Below are positions 23,328-32,406 of a DNA stretch of 64,000 nt, piece after piece. The position numbers and the translations under genes were made by a program. Source of the stretch: Eubacterium sp. 1001713B170207_170306_E7 (lineage in GTDB: Bacteria; Bacillota; Clostridia; Eubacteriales; Eubacteriaceae); contig NZ_JADMVE010000002.1 of the NCBI RefSeq assembly GCF_015547515.1, positions 310,001 through 374,000 on the forward strand, read 5' to 3'. How positions within the stretch are numbered: the first letter of the stretch is position 1; every line of letters begins with the position of its first letter. The notes beneath the pieces are model-generated. The model searched no databases and was not told the DNA's origin. It saw only the letters and a list, made by a program, of their open reading frames with translations.

Positions 23328-25738
23328 AAATAATTGTAGGCTCAAGAGGCAGCAAGCTGGCTGTAGTCCAGACAAACTGGCTTCTTGAGGAATTAAGAAA
23401 AGCCAACCCGGCGGTGGATTTTGAACTCAGGATCATCAAGACAAAGGGCGATAAAATCCAGCACAAAGCCCTTGATAAAATTGGAGATAAGGGCATTTTC
23501 ACCAAGGAGCTGGAGGATGCCCTCATAAGCGGTAAAATCGATATGGCGGTTCACAGCATGAAGGATATGCCTTCCGCGCTACCGGAAGGGCTGATCCTCT
23601 CAGTACCGCCCATGCGTGAGGACCCGAGAGACGTTCTGCTGACGCCGCATAAAATAAAATCCGTCCAGGAGCTGCCCCAAAACGCCGTCATCGGCACTGG
23701 AAGCAAACGCCGGATTTACCAGCTGAAAAGTATCCGAAAGGATTTTGAGGTGGTAGGGATCCGCGGCAATATCGATACCCGTATCCGGAAAATGCAGGAG
23801 CAGAAGCTGGATGGAATCATTCTGGCGGCGGCAGGCCTTAAACGCATCGGCGCTTATGAAAGCGCGGATTACACCTGTGTTCCCCTTGACCCGTGCCAGT
23901 TTGTATCAGCGCCTGCCCAGGGAATTCTGGCCGTGGAAATCCGTGAGGATAACGAAACCGTCAAGGGATTGATGGAAACGGTCAGTAACCCGGTTACCAA
24001 AGCCCAGATGACGGCCGAACGCCAGTTTCTGATCAGCTTAAACGGCAGCTGCCATATCCCCATCGGCGCATACTGTGATGTGGAGGATGAAAAGCTGACC
24101 CTCTATGGCCTTTTCGGCAATGAGGACGGCACAATTTTATACAAAGGACAGACAGAGGGAACCCTTGGCGAGGAAGCCGATATGGGAGACCGTCTGGCAA
24201 AGGAGCTGAAAGCGATGGTAGAAGCAGAAATAAAGCCGGGAACAGTTTATCTGGCAGGCGGCGGCTGCGGCGACAAGGGGCTGATCACCGTCAAGGCCAT
24301 GGAAAAATTAAAAACCTGCGACGCAGTGGTTTATGACGCGCTGGTCAATGAAGAATTTTTGAAGTGGACAAGACCGGAGTGTGAAAAGATTTATGTCGGC
24401 AAGAGAGCCGCCAACCACGCACTGCCCCAGGATGAGATCAACGCCCTGCTGATCCGGCTGGGCAAGGAAGGGAAAAATGTTGTCCGGCTGAAGGGCGGCG
24501 ACCCTTACGTTTTCGGACGCGGCGGCGAGGAAGGCGAGGAGCTTTACGACGCAGGCGTTCCCTTTGAAGTGATTCCGGGCATTACCTCGGTTATCGGCGG
24601 TTTGGCTTACGCGGGTATTCCCATAACGCACAGAGACTGCGTTTCATCCTTCCAGGTGGTCACCGGCCATCTGAAATCTGAAGAATCTGAGCTGGACTGG
24701 CCGGTGCTGGCAAAATCCAAGGGAACCATCGTGTTTTTGATGGGCGTTAAGAACCTTGAGAAGATTACCGCAGAGCTGATGAAAAACGGCATGGATAAAA
24801 ATACGCCGGCAGCGGTGGTGCACCGCGCCTCCACCCCTTACCAGCGGGTAGTGGAAGGCACGCTGGAAACCATCTACGGCATTGCTTCAGAAGCTAAGAT
24901 CACCGCGCCCAGCCTGATCGTGGTGGGCGATGTGGTGACCAAGCGCGAAAAGCTGCGCTTCTTTGACAGCAAGCCGCTCTTTGGCAAAAACATCGTGGTA
25001 ACCCGCTCCAGAGAGCAGAGCTCCAAAATGGTGGAACAGATTACAGAGCTCGGCGGCAATGCCATTGAGTACCCGACCATTAAAATTGAGCCGATTCCGG
25101 AAAATGTCACCGCTTTGGCCGAGAACTTCGGAAGCCTGGATGCCTACAGCCATATTATTTTTACCAGCACCAACGGCGTTGAGATTTTCTTCGACGCGCT
25201 GAAGGCCTCCGGCCGAGATACGAGAGCCCTTGGAAGCATCCATGTAACGGCCATCGGCTCCGCGACGGCGGCGCTGCTTGCAGAACAGGGCATCACCGCG
25301 GACTTTGTGCCGAAAAAATACGTTGGCGAGGAGCTGGTTGACGGCTTGATGCCGCTTTTGACAGAAGCATCGCGGGTATTGATTCCCCGCTCCAAAAACG
25401 CGCGGATTTACGTGGTTGAGGAGCTGCGCAGGGTGTGTCCGGTGGATGAGTTCCAGATTTACGAAACGGTCCGTGAGGACAATACCGACGTCGATGTGGC
25501 CGAAATGCTGAAAAATAAAGAGATTGATTACATCACCTTTACGAGCTCCACAACCGTACAGTATTTTGTGGAAAAAATTGGTGATGAAAATGTGGAATAC
25601 ACTAAAAACGCAAAATGCGTTTCGATTGGACCCGTGACCTCAGATAAAATGAGAGAGCTGGGTTTAACGGTCGATGTCCAGGCAGAGGTTTACACCATTG
25701 CCGGAATGATTGAAGCGATTCTGAATATGGAAAAATAA
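23324..25738 (+). CDS. HemC-CobA-HemD trifunctional fusion
   Basis: The 804-residue protein joins three enzymes. Residues 1 to about 300 are porphobilinogen deaminase, with the catalytic Asp81 in HSMKDMP and the dipyrromethane-cofactor Cys243 in GSCHIPIG. Residues about 305-545 are uroporphyrinogen-III C-methyltransferase, with GGDPYVFGRGGEE at 391-403. Its first SAM motif reads AGGGCGDKGLIT, deviating from the usual GAGPGD. Residues about 550-804 are uroporphyrinogen-III synthase, starting at LFGKNIVVTRSREQ. Together they convert porphobilinogen to precorrin-2 on one chain. HemD-CobA fusions are known in Clostridia; inclusion of HemC is less usual. The frame is open throughout. Confidence 0.93.
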   Translation: MKIIVGSRGSKLAVVQTNWLLEELRKANPAVDFELRIIKTKGDKIQHKALDKIGDKGIFTKELEDALISGKIDMAVHSMKDMPSALPEGLILSVPPMREDPRDVLLTPHKIKSVQELPQNAVIGTGSKRRIYQLKSIRKDFEVVGIRGNIDTRIRKMQEQKLDGIILAAAGLKRIGAYESADYTCVPLDPCQFVSAPAQGILAVEIREDNETVKGLMETVSNPVTKAQMTAERQFLISLNGSCHIPIGAYCDVEDEKLTLYGLFGNEDGTILYKGQTEGTLGEEADMGDRLAKELKAMVEAEIKPGTVYLAGGGCGDKGLITVKAMEKLKTCDAVVYDALVNEEFLKWTRPECEKIYVGKRAANHALPQDEINALLIRLGKEGKNVVRLKGGDPYVFGRGGEEGEELYDAGVPFEVIPGITSVIGGLAYAGIPITHRDCVSSFQVVTGHLKSEESELDWPVLAKSKGTIVFLMGVKNLEKITAELMKNGMDKNTPAAVVHRASTPYQRVVEGTLETIYGIASEAKITAPSLIVVGDVVTKREKLRFFDSKPLFGKNIVVTRSREQSSKMVEQITELGGNAIEYPTIKIEPIPENVTALAENFGSLDAYSHIIFTSTNGVEIFFDALKASGRDTRALGSIHVTAIGSATAALLAEQGITADFVPKKYVGEELVDGLMPLLTEASRVLIPRSKNARIYVVEELRRVCPVDEFQIYETVREDNTDVDVAEMLKNKEIDYITFTSSTTVQYFVEKIGDENVEYTKNAKCVSIGPVTSDKMRELGLTVDVQAEVYTIAGMIEAILNMEK

Positions 25739-25757
25739 AGAGAGGAAGTTGATTATT

Positions 25758-26723
25758 ATGTTACCAACCCGATTGAGAAAAAACGCAGCGGTTCGTGATC
25801 TGATCCGCGAAACAGAGTTATCCATGCGCGATGTGGTTTATCCTTTGTTTGTGGTTGACGGAGAAAACATCAAGCGTGAAATCCCATCCATGAAAGGACA
25901 ATACCATCTGTCGCTCGATATGCTGCCAAAGGAACTGGAAGAGCTGAAAGCGCTGGGCGTCCGCTATATTATCCTGTTCGGCGTGCCCGATGAAAAGGAC
26001 GCGGAGGCGACGCCCGCCTTTGTGGATGACGGCATCATCCAGAAAGCCATCCGTCTTGTCAAGGAAAAGGACCCGGAAATGTACGTTATCACCGATGTGT
26101 GTCTCTGCGAGTACAAGAGTGACGGCCATTGCTGTTTCTTCCACGACAACGGTGACATCAAGCGTGACAAATCACTGGAAACCCTGTGCAAGGTAACCGT
26201 GAGCCACGCAAAAGCCGGCGCGGATATGGTAGCACCCTCCGACATGATGGACGGCCATATCGAAGCCATGCGTAAAGCCCTGGATGACGCAGGCTTTGAG
26301 AGTATTCCGATCATGGGTTACTCTGCCAAGTTTGCCTCCACCTTCTACGGCCCGTTCCGCGACGCGGCAAATTCCGCTCCGGCCTTCGGCGACCGCAGAA
26401 GCTACCAGATGGACCCGGCCAACAGCGAGGAAGCGCTGAAGGAAGTGGTGCTGGATATTGATGAGGGCGCAGACATCGTTATGGTAAAGCCCGCGATGCC
26501 TTATCTGGATATCATCGCAAAGGCCAAGGAATTATCTTATCTGCCAATGGCCGCCTACCAGGTCAGCGGCGAATACGCCATGATCCGCAATGCGGTAGAC
26601 GCCGGTCTGCTGGATGAAAAAGCCATTTATGAGAGCATGCTGTGCATTAAACGCGCGGGTGCTAAAATCATCATCACCTACTTCGCAAAAGATTTAAAAG
26701 CATTGATTGAAAAATATCAGTAA
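25758..26723 (+). CDS. hemB: delta-aminolevulinic acid dehydratase (porphobilinogen synthase)
   Basis: The start is ATG 25758 behind AGAGGAAG; an upstream TTG is rejected. The 321-residue enzyme condenses two aminolevulinate molecules. Schiff-base lysines are Lys191 (GYSAKFASTFYGPFRDA) and Lys244 (MVKPAMPYLD). A zinc site is shown by Cys115, Cys117 and Cys125 in DVCLCEYKSDGHC, so this is the zinc-dependent form. It follows the trifunctional fusion by 19 bp, although biochemically it acts before it. Confidence 0.95.
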   Translation: MLPTRLRKNAAVRDLIRETELSMRDVVYPLFVVDGENIKREIPSMKGQYHLSLDMLPKELEELKALGVRYIILFGVPDEKDAEATPAFVDDGIIQKAIRLVKEKDPEMYVITDVCLCEYKSDGHCCFFHDNGDIKRDKSLETLCKVTVSHAKAGADMVAPSDMMDGHIEAMRKALDDAGFESIPIMGYSAKFASTFYGPFRDAANSAPAFGDRRSYQMDPANSEEALKEVVLDIDEGADIVMVKPAMPYLDIIAKAKELSYLPMAAYQVSGEYAMIRNAVDAGLLDEKAIYESMLCIKRAGAKIIITYFAKDLKALIEKYQ

Positions 26724-26736
26724 AGGACAGAATACA

Positions 26737-28026
26737 ATGAAGCATACAAAGTCGATTGCACTTTTTGAAGAAGCGAACCGTGTGATTCCCGGCGGGGTCA
26801 ACAGTCCCGTTCGCGCATTCCAGTCTGTAGGGATGCCGCCAGTCTTTATCGACCACGGAAAGGGATCAAAGATCTACGATGTGGACGGCAATGAATACAC
26901 GGATTATATCTGCTCCTGGGGGCCGCTGATTCTCGGTCACGCCGCGGACGCGTATTATGACGGCATTGACGAAGCGCTGAGAAAGGGCAACACCTATGGC
27001 GCGCCCACCGAAATTGAGATCCGCGTGGCGGAAATGATCACAGACGCTTACCCGTCCATGGATATGGTGCGCATGGTCAACTCCGGCACGGAGGCTACCA
27101 TGAGCGCGATCCGTCTGGCCAGAGGCTATACCGGACGTGAAAAATTTATCAAGTTTGAAGGCTGCTACCACGGCCACAGCGATTCCCTGCTGGTAAAATC
27201 CGGCTCCGGCACCCTGACCTACGGTGTACCCACAAGCCCCGGCGTTACCGCCGGCACAGCGAAGGATACCCTGGTGGCTGCCTACAACGACCTGGATTCC
27301 GTCAAAAAGCTTTTTGATGAAAATAAGGGAGAAATCGCCTGCGTCATCGTTGAGCCTGTTGCGGGCAACATGGGCGTTGTACCGCCGGACAGGGCCTTTA
27401 TGAAAGGGCTGAGAAAGCTGACCGAGGAAGAAGGCGCCCTGCTGATCTTTGACGAAGTCATCACAGGCTTCAGGCTGGCCTTTGGCGGCGCACAGGAGGT
27501 GCTGGGCATTAAGCCGGATCTGACCACCCTTGGCAAGATCATCGGCGGCGGTATGCCGGTCGGCGCCTTTGGCGGACGGCGCGATATCATGGAAAAGCTC
27601 TCGCCGCTCGGTCCGGTTTACCAGGCAGGCACCCTGTCCGGGAACCCCATCGCCATGAAAATGGGCCTCAATACCTTAACCTATCTCAAGGAGCACCCGG
27701 AGGTTTACACCCATCTGGAAGCCTGTGCGAAGCAGCTGGAAGCGGGCTTTAACAAAAACATTGAAGAAACTGGCGTCAAGGCCAGGATGGTGCGCTTTGG
27801 CGGAATGAGCGCTCTGTTCTTCACCGATCAGGAAATCTGTGATTTTAACAGCGTCATGACCAGCGATACCGAAGCCTACGCGAAATATTTTGCCGAAATG
27901 CTGAACCGCGGCAACCTGATGCCGCCAGCGCAGTTTGAAGGGATTTTTGTCTCGGCTGCCCACACCGAAGCCGACATTGAAAAGACCATTGCCGACAATC
28001 TGGCCGCGCTCAAAGCGCTTGCTTAG
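26737..28026 (+). CDS. hemL: glutamate-1-semialdehyde 2,1-aminomutase
   Basis: The start is ATG 26737 behind AAAGGACA. The 429-residue PLP enzyme turns glutamate-1-semialdehyde into 5-aminolevulinate. The opening IPGGVNSPVRAF is diagnostic. MVNSGTEATMSA binds the phosphate, FDEVITGFR carries the cofactor Asp, and the PLP lysine is Lys267 in LGKIIGGGMPVGA. With HemA, HemB and the fusion protein it completes the C5 route to uroporphyrinogen III within one operon. Confidence 0.95.
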   Translation: MKHTKSIALFEEANRVIPGGVNSPVRAFQSVGMPPVFIDHGKGSKIYDVDGNEYTDYICSWGPLILGHAADAYYDGIDEALRKGNTYGAPTEIEIRVAEMITDAYPSMDMVRMVNSGTEATMSAIRLARGYTGREKFIKFEGCYHGHSDSLLVKSGSGTLTYGVPTSPGVTAGTAKDTLVAAYNDLDSVKKLFDENKGEIACVIVEPVAGNMGVVPPDRAFMKGLRKLTEEEGALLIFDEVITGFRLAFGGAQEVLGIKPDLTTLGKIIGGGMPVGAFGGRRDIMEKLSPLGPVYQAGTLSGNPIAMKMGLNTLTYLKEHPEVYTHLEACAKQLEAGFNKNIEETGVKARMVRFGGMSALFFTDQEICDFNSVMTSDTEAYAKYFAEMLNRGNLMPPAQFEGIFVSAAHTEADIEKTIADNLAALKALA

Positions 28027-28051
28027 AGAATAAAAAAACAAGGAGTGCAGA

Positions 28052-28846
28052 ATGCCCAAAAAAGCTTTATTAGTAATAAGTTTCGGGACATCTTATCGTG
28101 AAACCCGGGAAAAAACCATCGGAGCCATCGAGAGAGACTTGCAGAAAGGCTTTCCGGATTATGATTTCAGACGCGCCTTTACCTCGCGGATGATCATCAA
28201 GAAACTCAGAGAGCGTGACAATGAATATGTGGACATTCCCCACGAAGCCCTTGAAAAGCTGAAAAATGAAGGCTATACCGAGGTTGTCTGCCAGACAACA
28301 CACGTCATCAACGGCTACGAATACGATTTGACCATCAACGAGCTTAAAAAATTTGAAAATGACTTTGATGTGCTCACCATCGGAGCGCCGCTGCTGACAA
28401 CCATCGACGATTATGAGCAGGTCGCCAGAACGGCCATCAGCGAGCTGCCGGAAATGAAGGAGGGCGAAGCCCTGCTTTATATGGGACACGGCAGTGAGCA
28501 CCACGCCAACGCCACCTACCCGGCCATGGACTACACCTTCAAGCATTTAGGCTATAAAAACGCCTTTATGGGAACCGTGGAGGGCTTTCCGAGCCTGTCC
28601 GACATCATTCCACAGCTCAGGGAAAAGGGATACCACAAGCTTTATCTGGCGCCCTTTATGATCGTAGCCGGCGACCATGCCATCAACGATATGGCCAGCG
28701 ACGATGCGGACTCTTGGAAAACACTGCTTGAGAATGAAGGCTTTGAAGTGGAATGTGTCTTAAAAGGACTCGGCCAGTTTAAAGGCATTCAGGATATGTT
28801 TTTAGACCATGCCAAAAATGGCACAAGCGTTAAAGAATTACTATAA
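28052..28846 (+). CDS. cbiK: anaerobic cobalt chelatase
   Basis: The 264-residue class II chelatase inserts Co2+ into sirohydrochlorin. It opens with KKALLVISFGTSYRETREKTIGAIE, and the metal-binding active-site His lies in LLYMGHGSEHHAN. The APFMIVAGDHAINDMA segment near the end carries the second conserved His. It is the soluble type without a signal peptide. AAGGAG precedes the ATG. Its position between hemL and cbiF marks where the operon turns from general tetrapyrrole to corrin synthesis. Confidence 0.92.
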   Translation: MPKKALLVISFGTSYRETREKTIGAIERDLQKGFPDYDFRRAFTSRMIIKKLRERDNEYVDIPHEALEKLKNEGYTEVVCQTTHVINGYEYDLTINELKKFENDFDVLTIGAPLLTTIDDYEQVARTAISELPEMKEGEALLYMGHGSEHHANATYPAMDYTFKHLGYKNAFMGTVEGFPSLSDIIPQLREKGYHKLYLAPFMIVAGDHAINDMASDDADSWKTLLENEGFEVECVLKGLGQFKGIQDMFLDHAKNGTSVKELL

Positions 28847-28872
28847 ATATTTAATTGAACGAGGAGTATACA

Positions 28873-29634
28873 TTGAAAAATACAGTTTATTTAATCGGAG
28901 CGGGTCCTGGAGATCCAGAGTTAATCACCTTGAAGGGCAAGCGTCTGATTGGCGAAGCGGACATCATTATCTACGCGGGCTCTCTGGTCAACAAGGAAGT
29001 GCTGGCAGGCCACAAGGAAGACGCTGAAATTCACAACAGCGCCTCCATGACCTTAGACGACGTGATCGAGGTGATCACCAAAGGCGTTAACGACGGCAAA
29101 AAAGTCGTTCGTGTCCACACGGGCGACCCGGCGATCTACGGGGCGATCCGTGAACAGATGGACCGTCTGGAGGAAGAAGACATTCCCTTTGAAGTGGTGC
29201 CGGGCGTCAGCTCCTTTACCGCCTCCGCCTCTGTTCTGAAAAAAGAATTTACGCTGCCGGATGTCTCACAGACGGTTATCTGTACCCGCTTGGAAGGCCG
29301 CACGCCGGTGCCGGAAAAGGAAAAGCTGGAATCCCTGGCCGCGCATCACGCCTCCATGGCCATTTTTCTGTCCGTTCAGATGATCGACGAGGTAGCGAAG
29401 CGCCTGATGACCCAGTACGAGCCCACCACACCCATCGCGGTTATCCAGCGTGCGACCTGGGATGATCAGAAGGTTGTTTTGGGAACCCTTGAAACCATTG
29501 CGGACAAGGTAAAGGAAGCCGGAATCACCAAAACCGCTCAGATTTTGGTCGGGGATTTTCTGGGCGACAAGTACAGCCTTTCCAAGCTGTATGACCCGTC
29601 CTTTACCCACGAATACCGCACCGCTACAAAATAG
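28873..29634 (+). CDS. cbiF: cobalt-precorrin-4 C11-methyltransferase
   Basis: A TTG at 28873 is chosen as start because GAGGAG lies 6 nt upstream; another in-frame TTG at 28855 overlaps that site. The 253-residue tetrapyrrole methylase reads VYLIGAGPGDPELITLKG at the SAM site and RVHTGDPAIYGAIREQM in motif two. It methylates C11. The early IIYAGSLVN and the later RLEGRTPVPE segments match CbiF/CobM. Confidence 0.92.
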   Translation: MKNTVYLIGAGPGDPELITLKGKRLIGEADIIIYAGSLVNKEVLAGHKEDAEIHNSASMTLDDVIEVITKGVNDGKKVVRVHTGDPAIYGAIREQMDRLEEEDIPFEVVPGVSSFTASASVLKKEFTLPDVSQTVICTRLEGRTPVPEKEKLESLAAHHASMAIFLSVQMIDEVAKRLMTQYEPTTPIAVIQRATWDDQKVVLGTLETIADKVKEAGITKTAQILVGDFLGDKYSLSKLYDPSFTHEYRTATK

Positions 29635-29637
29635 CAT

Positions 29638-30708
29638 ATGAAGCGCACAGAGAGGTGGGCTGTTGTCGCTGTTTCCAGACAGGGGACCCAGAAAGCCCTT
29701 GAGGTAAAGGAGCACATTTCTGAAAAAGCGCCGGATATCTTTACCCTGGAGAAATACGCCGCTCCCGGCACACAGCTGATCCGCGGAAAGATCGGTGATT
29801 TTTTCGGAACGCTCATGGCAGATTACGATACGGTTTTGTGCATGATGGCCACGGGTATCGTGGTGCGCAGCATTGCGCCGCATCTTGGTCATAAGTCAAA
29901 GGATCCGGGTATCCTGGTCATGGACCCGGATGGGAAATACGTCATCAGCCTTTTATCCGGGCATCTCGGGTACGCCAATGAAAACGCCATATACCTGGCA
30001 AAGCGCATGGACGCCCAGCCGGTTATTACCACCGGAACCGATGTGAAGGGCAGCATGGCCGTGGATGTGCTGGCTGAAAAGCTGGGCTGTACCATAGCAG
30101 ACTTCACCGCGGCCAAGGATGTCACTGCCTTGATTCTGGACGATGAGCCCATTGCCCTGATCAATGAAGCACGCTGTGACACCACCGGACTGGTGCTGCC
30201 GCCGAATCTGGTTTTTGCAGAAAGGCAGGAGGCCCTGGCGGGAGACTACCGTGGCTGCGTAGTGGCTTCGGCGGAGGATCCGCTGAAGTGGCCTGCTGAA
30301 AAGCCTGTTGTCCAGATCGTGCCGAAAAAAATCGTGATCGGTATTGGCTGCCGCAGGGACACCGAGGCAGCGCGGATTGAGGACGCTGTGAGGCAGGTGC
30401 TCGCAGCGCTTGAGCTGCACCCGCTGTCGGTCAGGGCTTTTGCCACCATTGGCCTGAAGGCTGATGAGAAGGGAATCCACGCGGCCTGCAAAACCTTTGA
30501 CGCAGAGCTTAAGGTAGTGCCGGATGATTTTGTGAAAATGGTGCAGGCACGCTTTGAAGGCTCAGATTTTGTGTTTAAAACCACAGGCCTTTACGCAGTC
30601 AGCGAGCCGTGCGGCTATGTGGCGTCCGGCTTTGGCGAGTGCCTGCTGGAGAAACAGAAATGCGGGGGAATTACCCTGTCGGTCTGGCAGGTCGTCAATA
30701 AAGAATGA
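29638..30708 (+). CDS. cbiG: cobalt-precorrin-5A hydrolase
   Basis: The 356-residue CbiG opens the delta-lactone and releases acetaldehyde in the anaerobic path. The N-terminal domain shows MMATGIVVRSIAPHLGHKSKDPGILVMD and SLLSGHLGYANE, both typical. The C-terminal domain, from about residue 225, begins KIVIGIGCRRDTEAA as in the CbiG/CobE C-domain. It starts three bases after cbiF. A large palindrome follows and separates it from cbiH. Confidence 0.92.
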   Translation: MKRTERWAVVAVSRQGTQKALEVKEHISEKAPDIFTLEKYAAPGTQLIRGKIGDFFGTLMADYDTVLCMMATGIVVRSIAPHLGHKSKDPGILVMDPDGKYVISLLSGHLGYANENAIYLAKRMDAQPVITTGTDVKGSMAVDVLAEKLGCTIADFTAAKDVTALILDDEPIALINEARCDTTGLVLPPNLVFAERQEALAGDYRGCVVASAEDPLKWPAEKPVVQIVPKKIVIGIGCRRDTEAARIEDAVRQVLAALELHPLSVRAFATIGLKADEKGIHAACKTFDAELKVVPDDFVKMVQARFEGSDFVFKTTGLYAVSEPCGYVASGFGECLLEKQKCGGITLSVWQVVNKE

Positions 30709-30719
30709 ATTACGGCGTT

Positions 30720-30782
30720 GCGGTTTTCTTTCAAATTCAGTTGCATATATTAGAATATGCGCCTTCATTTGAAAGAAACCGC
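30720..30782. repeat. 63-bp palindrome between cbiG and cbiH
   Basis: The outer arms GCGGTTTTCTTTCAAAT (30720-30736) and ATTTGAAAGAAACCGC (30767-30782) match except for one bulged base. Inside them GCATAT (30743-30748) pairs with ATATGC (30755-30760). No T-run follows, so it is not a standard terminator. It lies in the middle of the corrin operon, in a 162-bp gap unusual for this tightly packed unit. Confidence 0.7.
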
Positions 30783-30870
30783 GCCTTGTACTTCATCCTT
30801 TCTTTTAGACCTGCAGATCAGGCACTAAAATGATTGAAGCTAAAAGATAAAGATTAAGAGGAGAAATAGA

Positions 30871-31611
30871 GTGAGTAAAAAAATATACGTGACAGGTCTG
30901 GGACCAGGGCTGTACGAACACATGACAGAAGCCGCGAAGAATTCTCTGAAGGACGCGGATGTGATTGTAGGCTATAAAACCTACATTGATTTGATTGAGG
31001 ATTTAATCGGCGACAAAGAGGTGCTTTCCTCTGGAATGCGCAAGGAAATCGACCGCTGCCAGGATTGCCTGGATCTGGCGGAGCAGGGCAAAACCGTCAC
31101 ACTGGTAAGCTCCGGCGACGCAGGCGTGTACGGCATGGCCGGCATTATGCTGGAAATCGTTGAGAAACAGAAAAGCGACGTCGAGGTAGTGGTCGTACCC
31201 GGGATTTCCGCCGCCAACGCAGCCGCCTCGACCTTGGGTGCGCCTTTGATGCACGACTACTGTGTCATCAGCCTCAGCGACCTGATGACCGACTGGGAAA
31301 TGATTAAAAAGCGTCTGCGCTGCGCCGGCGAAGGTGATTTTATCGTGACGCTCTACAATCCAAAGAGCAAGGGCCGCCCAGACAACATTGTGGAAGCCCA
31401 GAAGATTCTGCTGGAATACAAAGCGCCGGAAACACCCGTCGGCATTGTCAGAAACGCCAAGCGTGCCAATGAGAGCTATGTTATCACCACGCTCGAAAAA
31501 ATGTGCGGTGAAGAAATTGACATGTTCTCCATGGTAGTTATTGGCAATTCCAAAACCTATATTACAGAAGACCATCTAAAAATGATTACACCACGGGGGT
31601 ACCAGCTGTGA
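30871..31611 (+). CDS. cbiH: cobalt-factor III C17-methyltransferase
   Basis: The start is GTG 30871 with AAGAGGAG upstream. The 246-residue tetrapyrrole methylase opens KIYVTGLGPGLYEHMTEAA and carries VSSGDAGVYGMAGIMLE as motif two. FIVTLYNPKSKGRPDN is a C-terminal landmark of CbiH/CobJ. It methylates C17 and drives ring contraction. The end overlaps the cbiJ start by 4 bases. Confidence 0.92.
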   Translation: MSKKIYVTGLGPGLYEHMTEAAKNSLKDADVIVGYKTYIDLIEDLIGDKEVLSSGMRKEIDRCQDCLDLAEQGKTVTLVSSGDAGVYGMAGIMLEIVEKQKSDVEVVVVPGISAANAAASTLGAPLMHDYCVISLSDLMTDWEMIKKRLRCAGEGDFIVTLYNPKSKGRPDNIVEAQKILLEYKAPETPVGIVRNAKRANESYVITTLEKMCGEEIDMFSMVVIGNSKTYITEDHLKMITPRGYQL

Positions 31612-32360
31612 TTCTGGTCCTCGGAGGAACGTATGACAGCCGCAAGCTGACAGAGGCGCTGCTCGGACAGGGTTGCGCCGTTCTTTATTCCTCCGTAACC
31701 GCCTATAATACCGGAAGCCTTCCGGAAAACCCGCGTCTGGAAATCCACACCGGGCCCCTTGAGGCAGACGGTCTGGCCGGCCTGATGGCCGAAAAGCGTA
31801 TCGGGCTCTGTGTGGACGCCACCCACCCCTACGCGAAAGAGGTTTCGCTCAACGCCATTGCGGCCTCGAAAAAAGCAGGGGCCGCCTATGTGCGGCTGGA
31901 AAGGCCGCGGATGATGGATGACGGACAGCAGACCCTGGGCTTTCCAGATTATGAATCGGCCGTGAGCTACCTTCTGGAACAGGAAGGCAATGTGCTGCTG
32001 ACAACAGGAAGCCGGCAGCTGGAGCTCTATGCGCCGCTGCCAAAGGAACGCGTGATCGTACGGGTGCTGCCGACCAGCAAGGTGCTTGAAAAGTGTGAGC
32101 GACTGGGCTACAAGCCGCAGCACATTATCGCCATGCAGGGGCCCTTCAGCTATGTGATGAACGTGGAGACCATCCGGCAGTTCGACATCCGTTTCCTGGT
32201 CACAAAGGACAGCGGCGATGTGGGCGGCGTCAGCGAGAAGCTGCGCGCCGCGGCCGATATGGGAGTGCGTGTCCTTTTTATCGAACGCCCCAAAATCGAA
32301 TACCCTGTTGTCTTTAACACCGTGGAGGAAATACTCGGCTGGATGGCAGACAGGCAGTAG
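31608..32360 (+). CDS. cbiJ: cobalt-precorrin-6A reductase
   Basis: The start is GTG 31608, overlapping the cbiH stop, with a GGGGG stretch upstream as a weak ribosome binding site. The 250-residue CbiJ/CobK protein reduces cobalt-precorrin-6A with NADH. It begins ILVLGGTYDSRKLTEALLGQG, and DATHPYAKEVSLNAI is the conserved middle. VLPTSKVLEKCERLG and FLVTKDSGDVGG are also typical. Confidence 0.92.
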   Translation: MILVLGGTYDSRKLTEALLGQGCAVLYSSVTAYNTGSLPENPRLEIHTGPLEADGLAGLMAEKRIGLCVDATHPYAKEVSLNAIAASKKAGAAYVRLERPRMMDDGQQTLGFPDYESAVSYLLEQEGNVLLTTGSRQLELYAPLPKERVIVRVLPTSKVLEKCERLGYKPQHIIAMQGPFSYVMNVETIRQFDIRFLVTKDSGDVGGVSEKLRAAADMGVRVLFIERPKIEYPVVFNTVEEILGWMADRQ

Positions 32361-32406
32361 ACCGCGGCCATCAGTGGACGCATAAAAATAAAGCTAGGAG
32401 TAAAAA

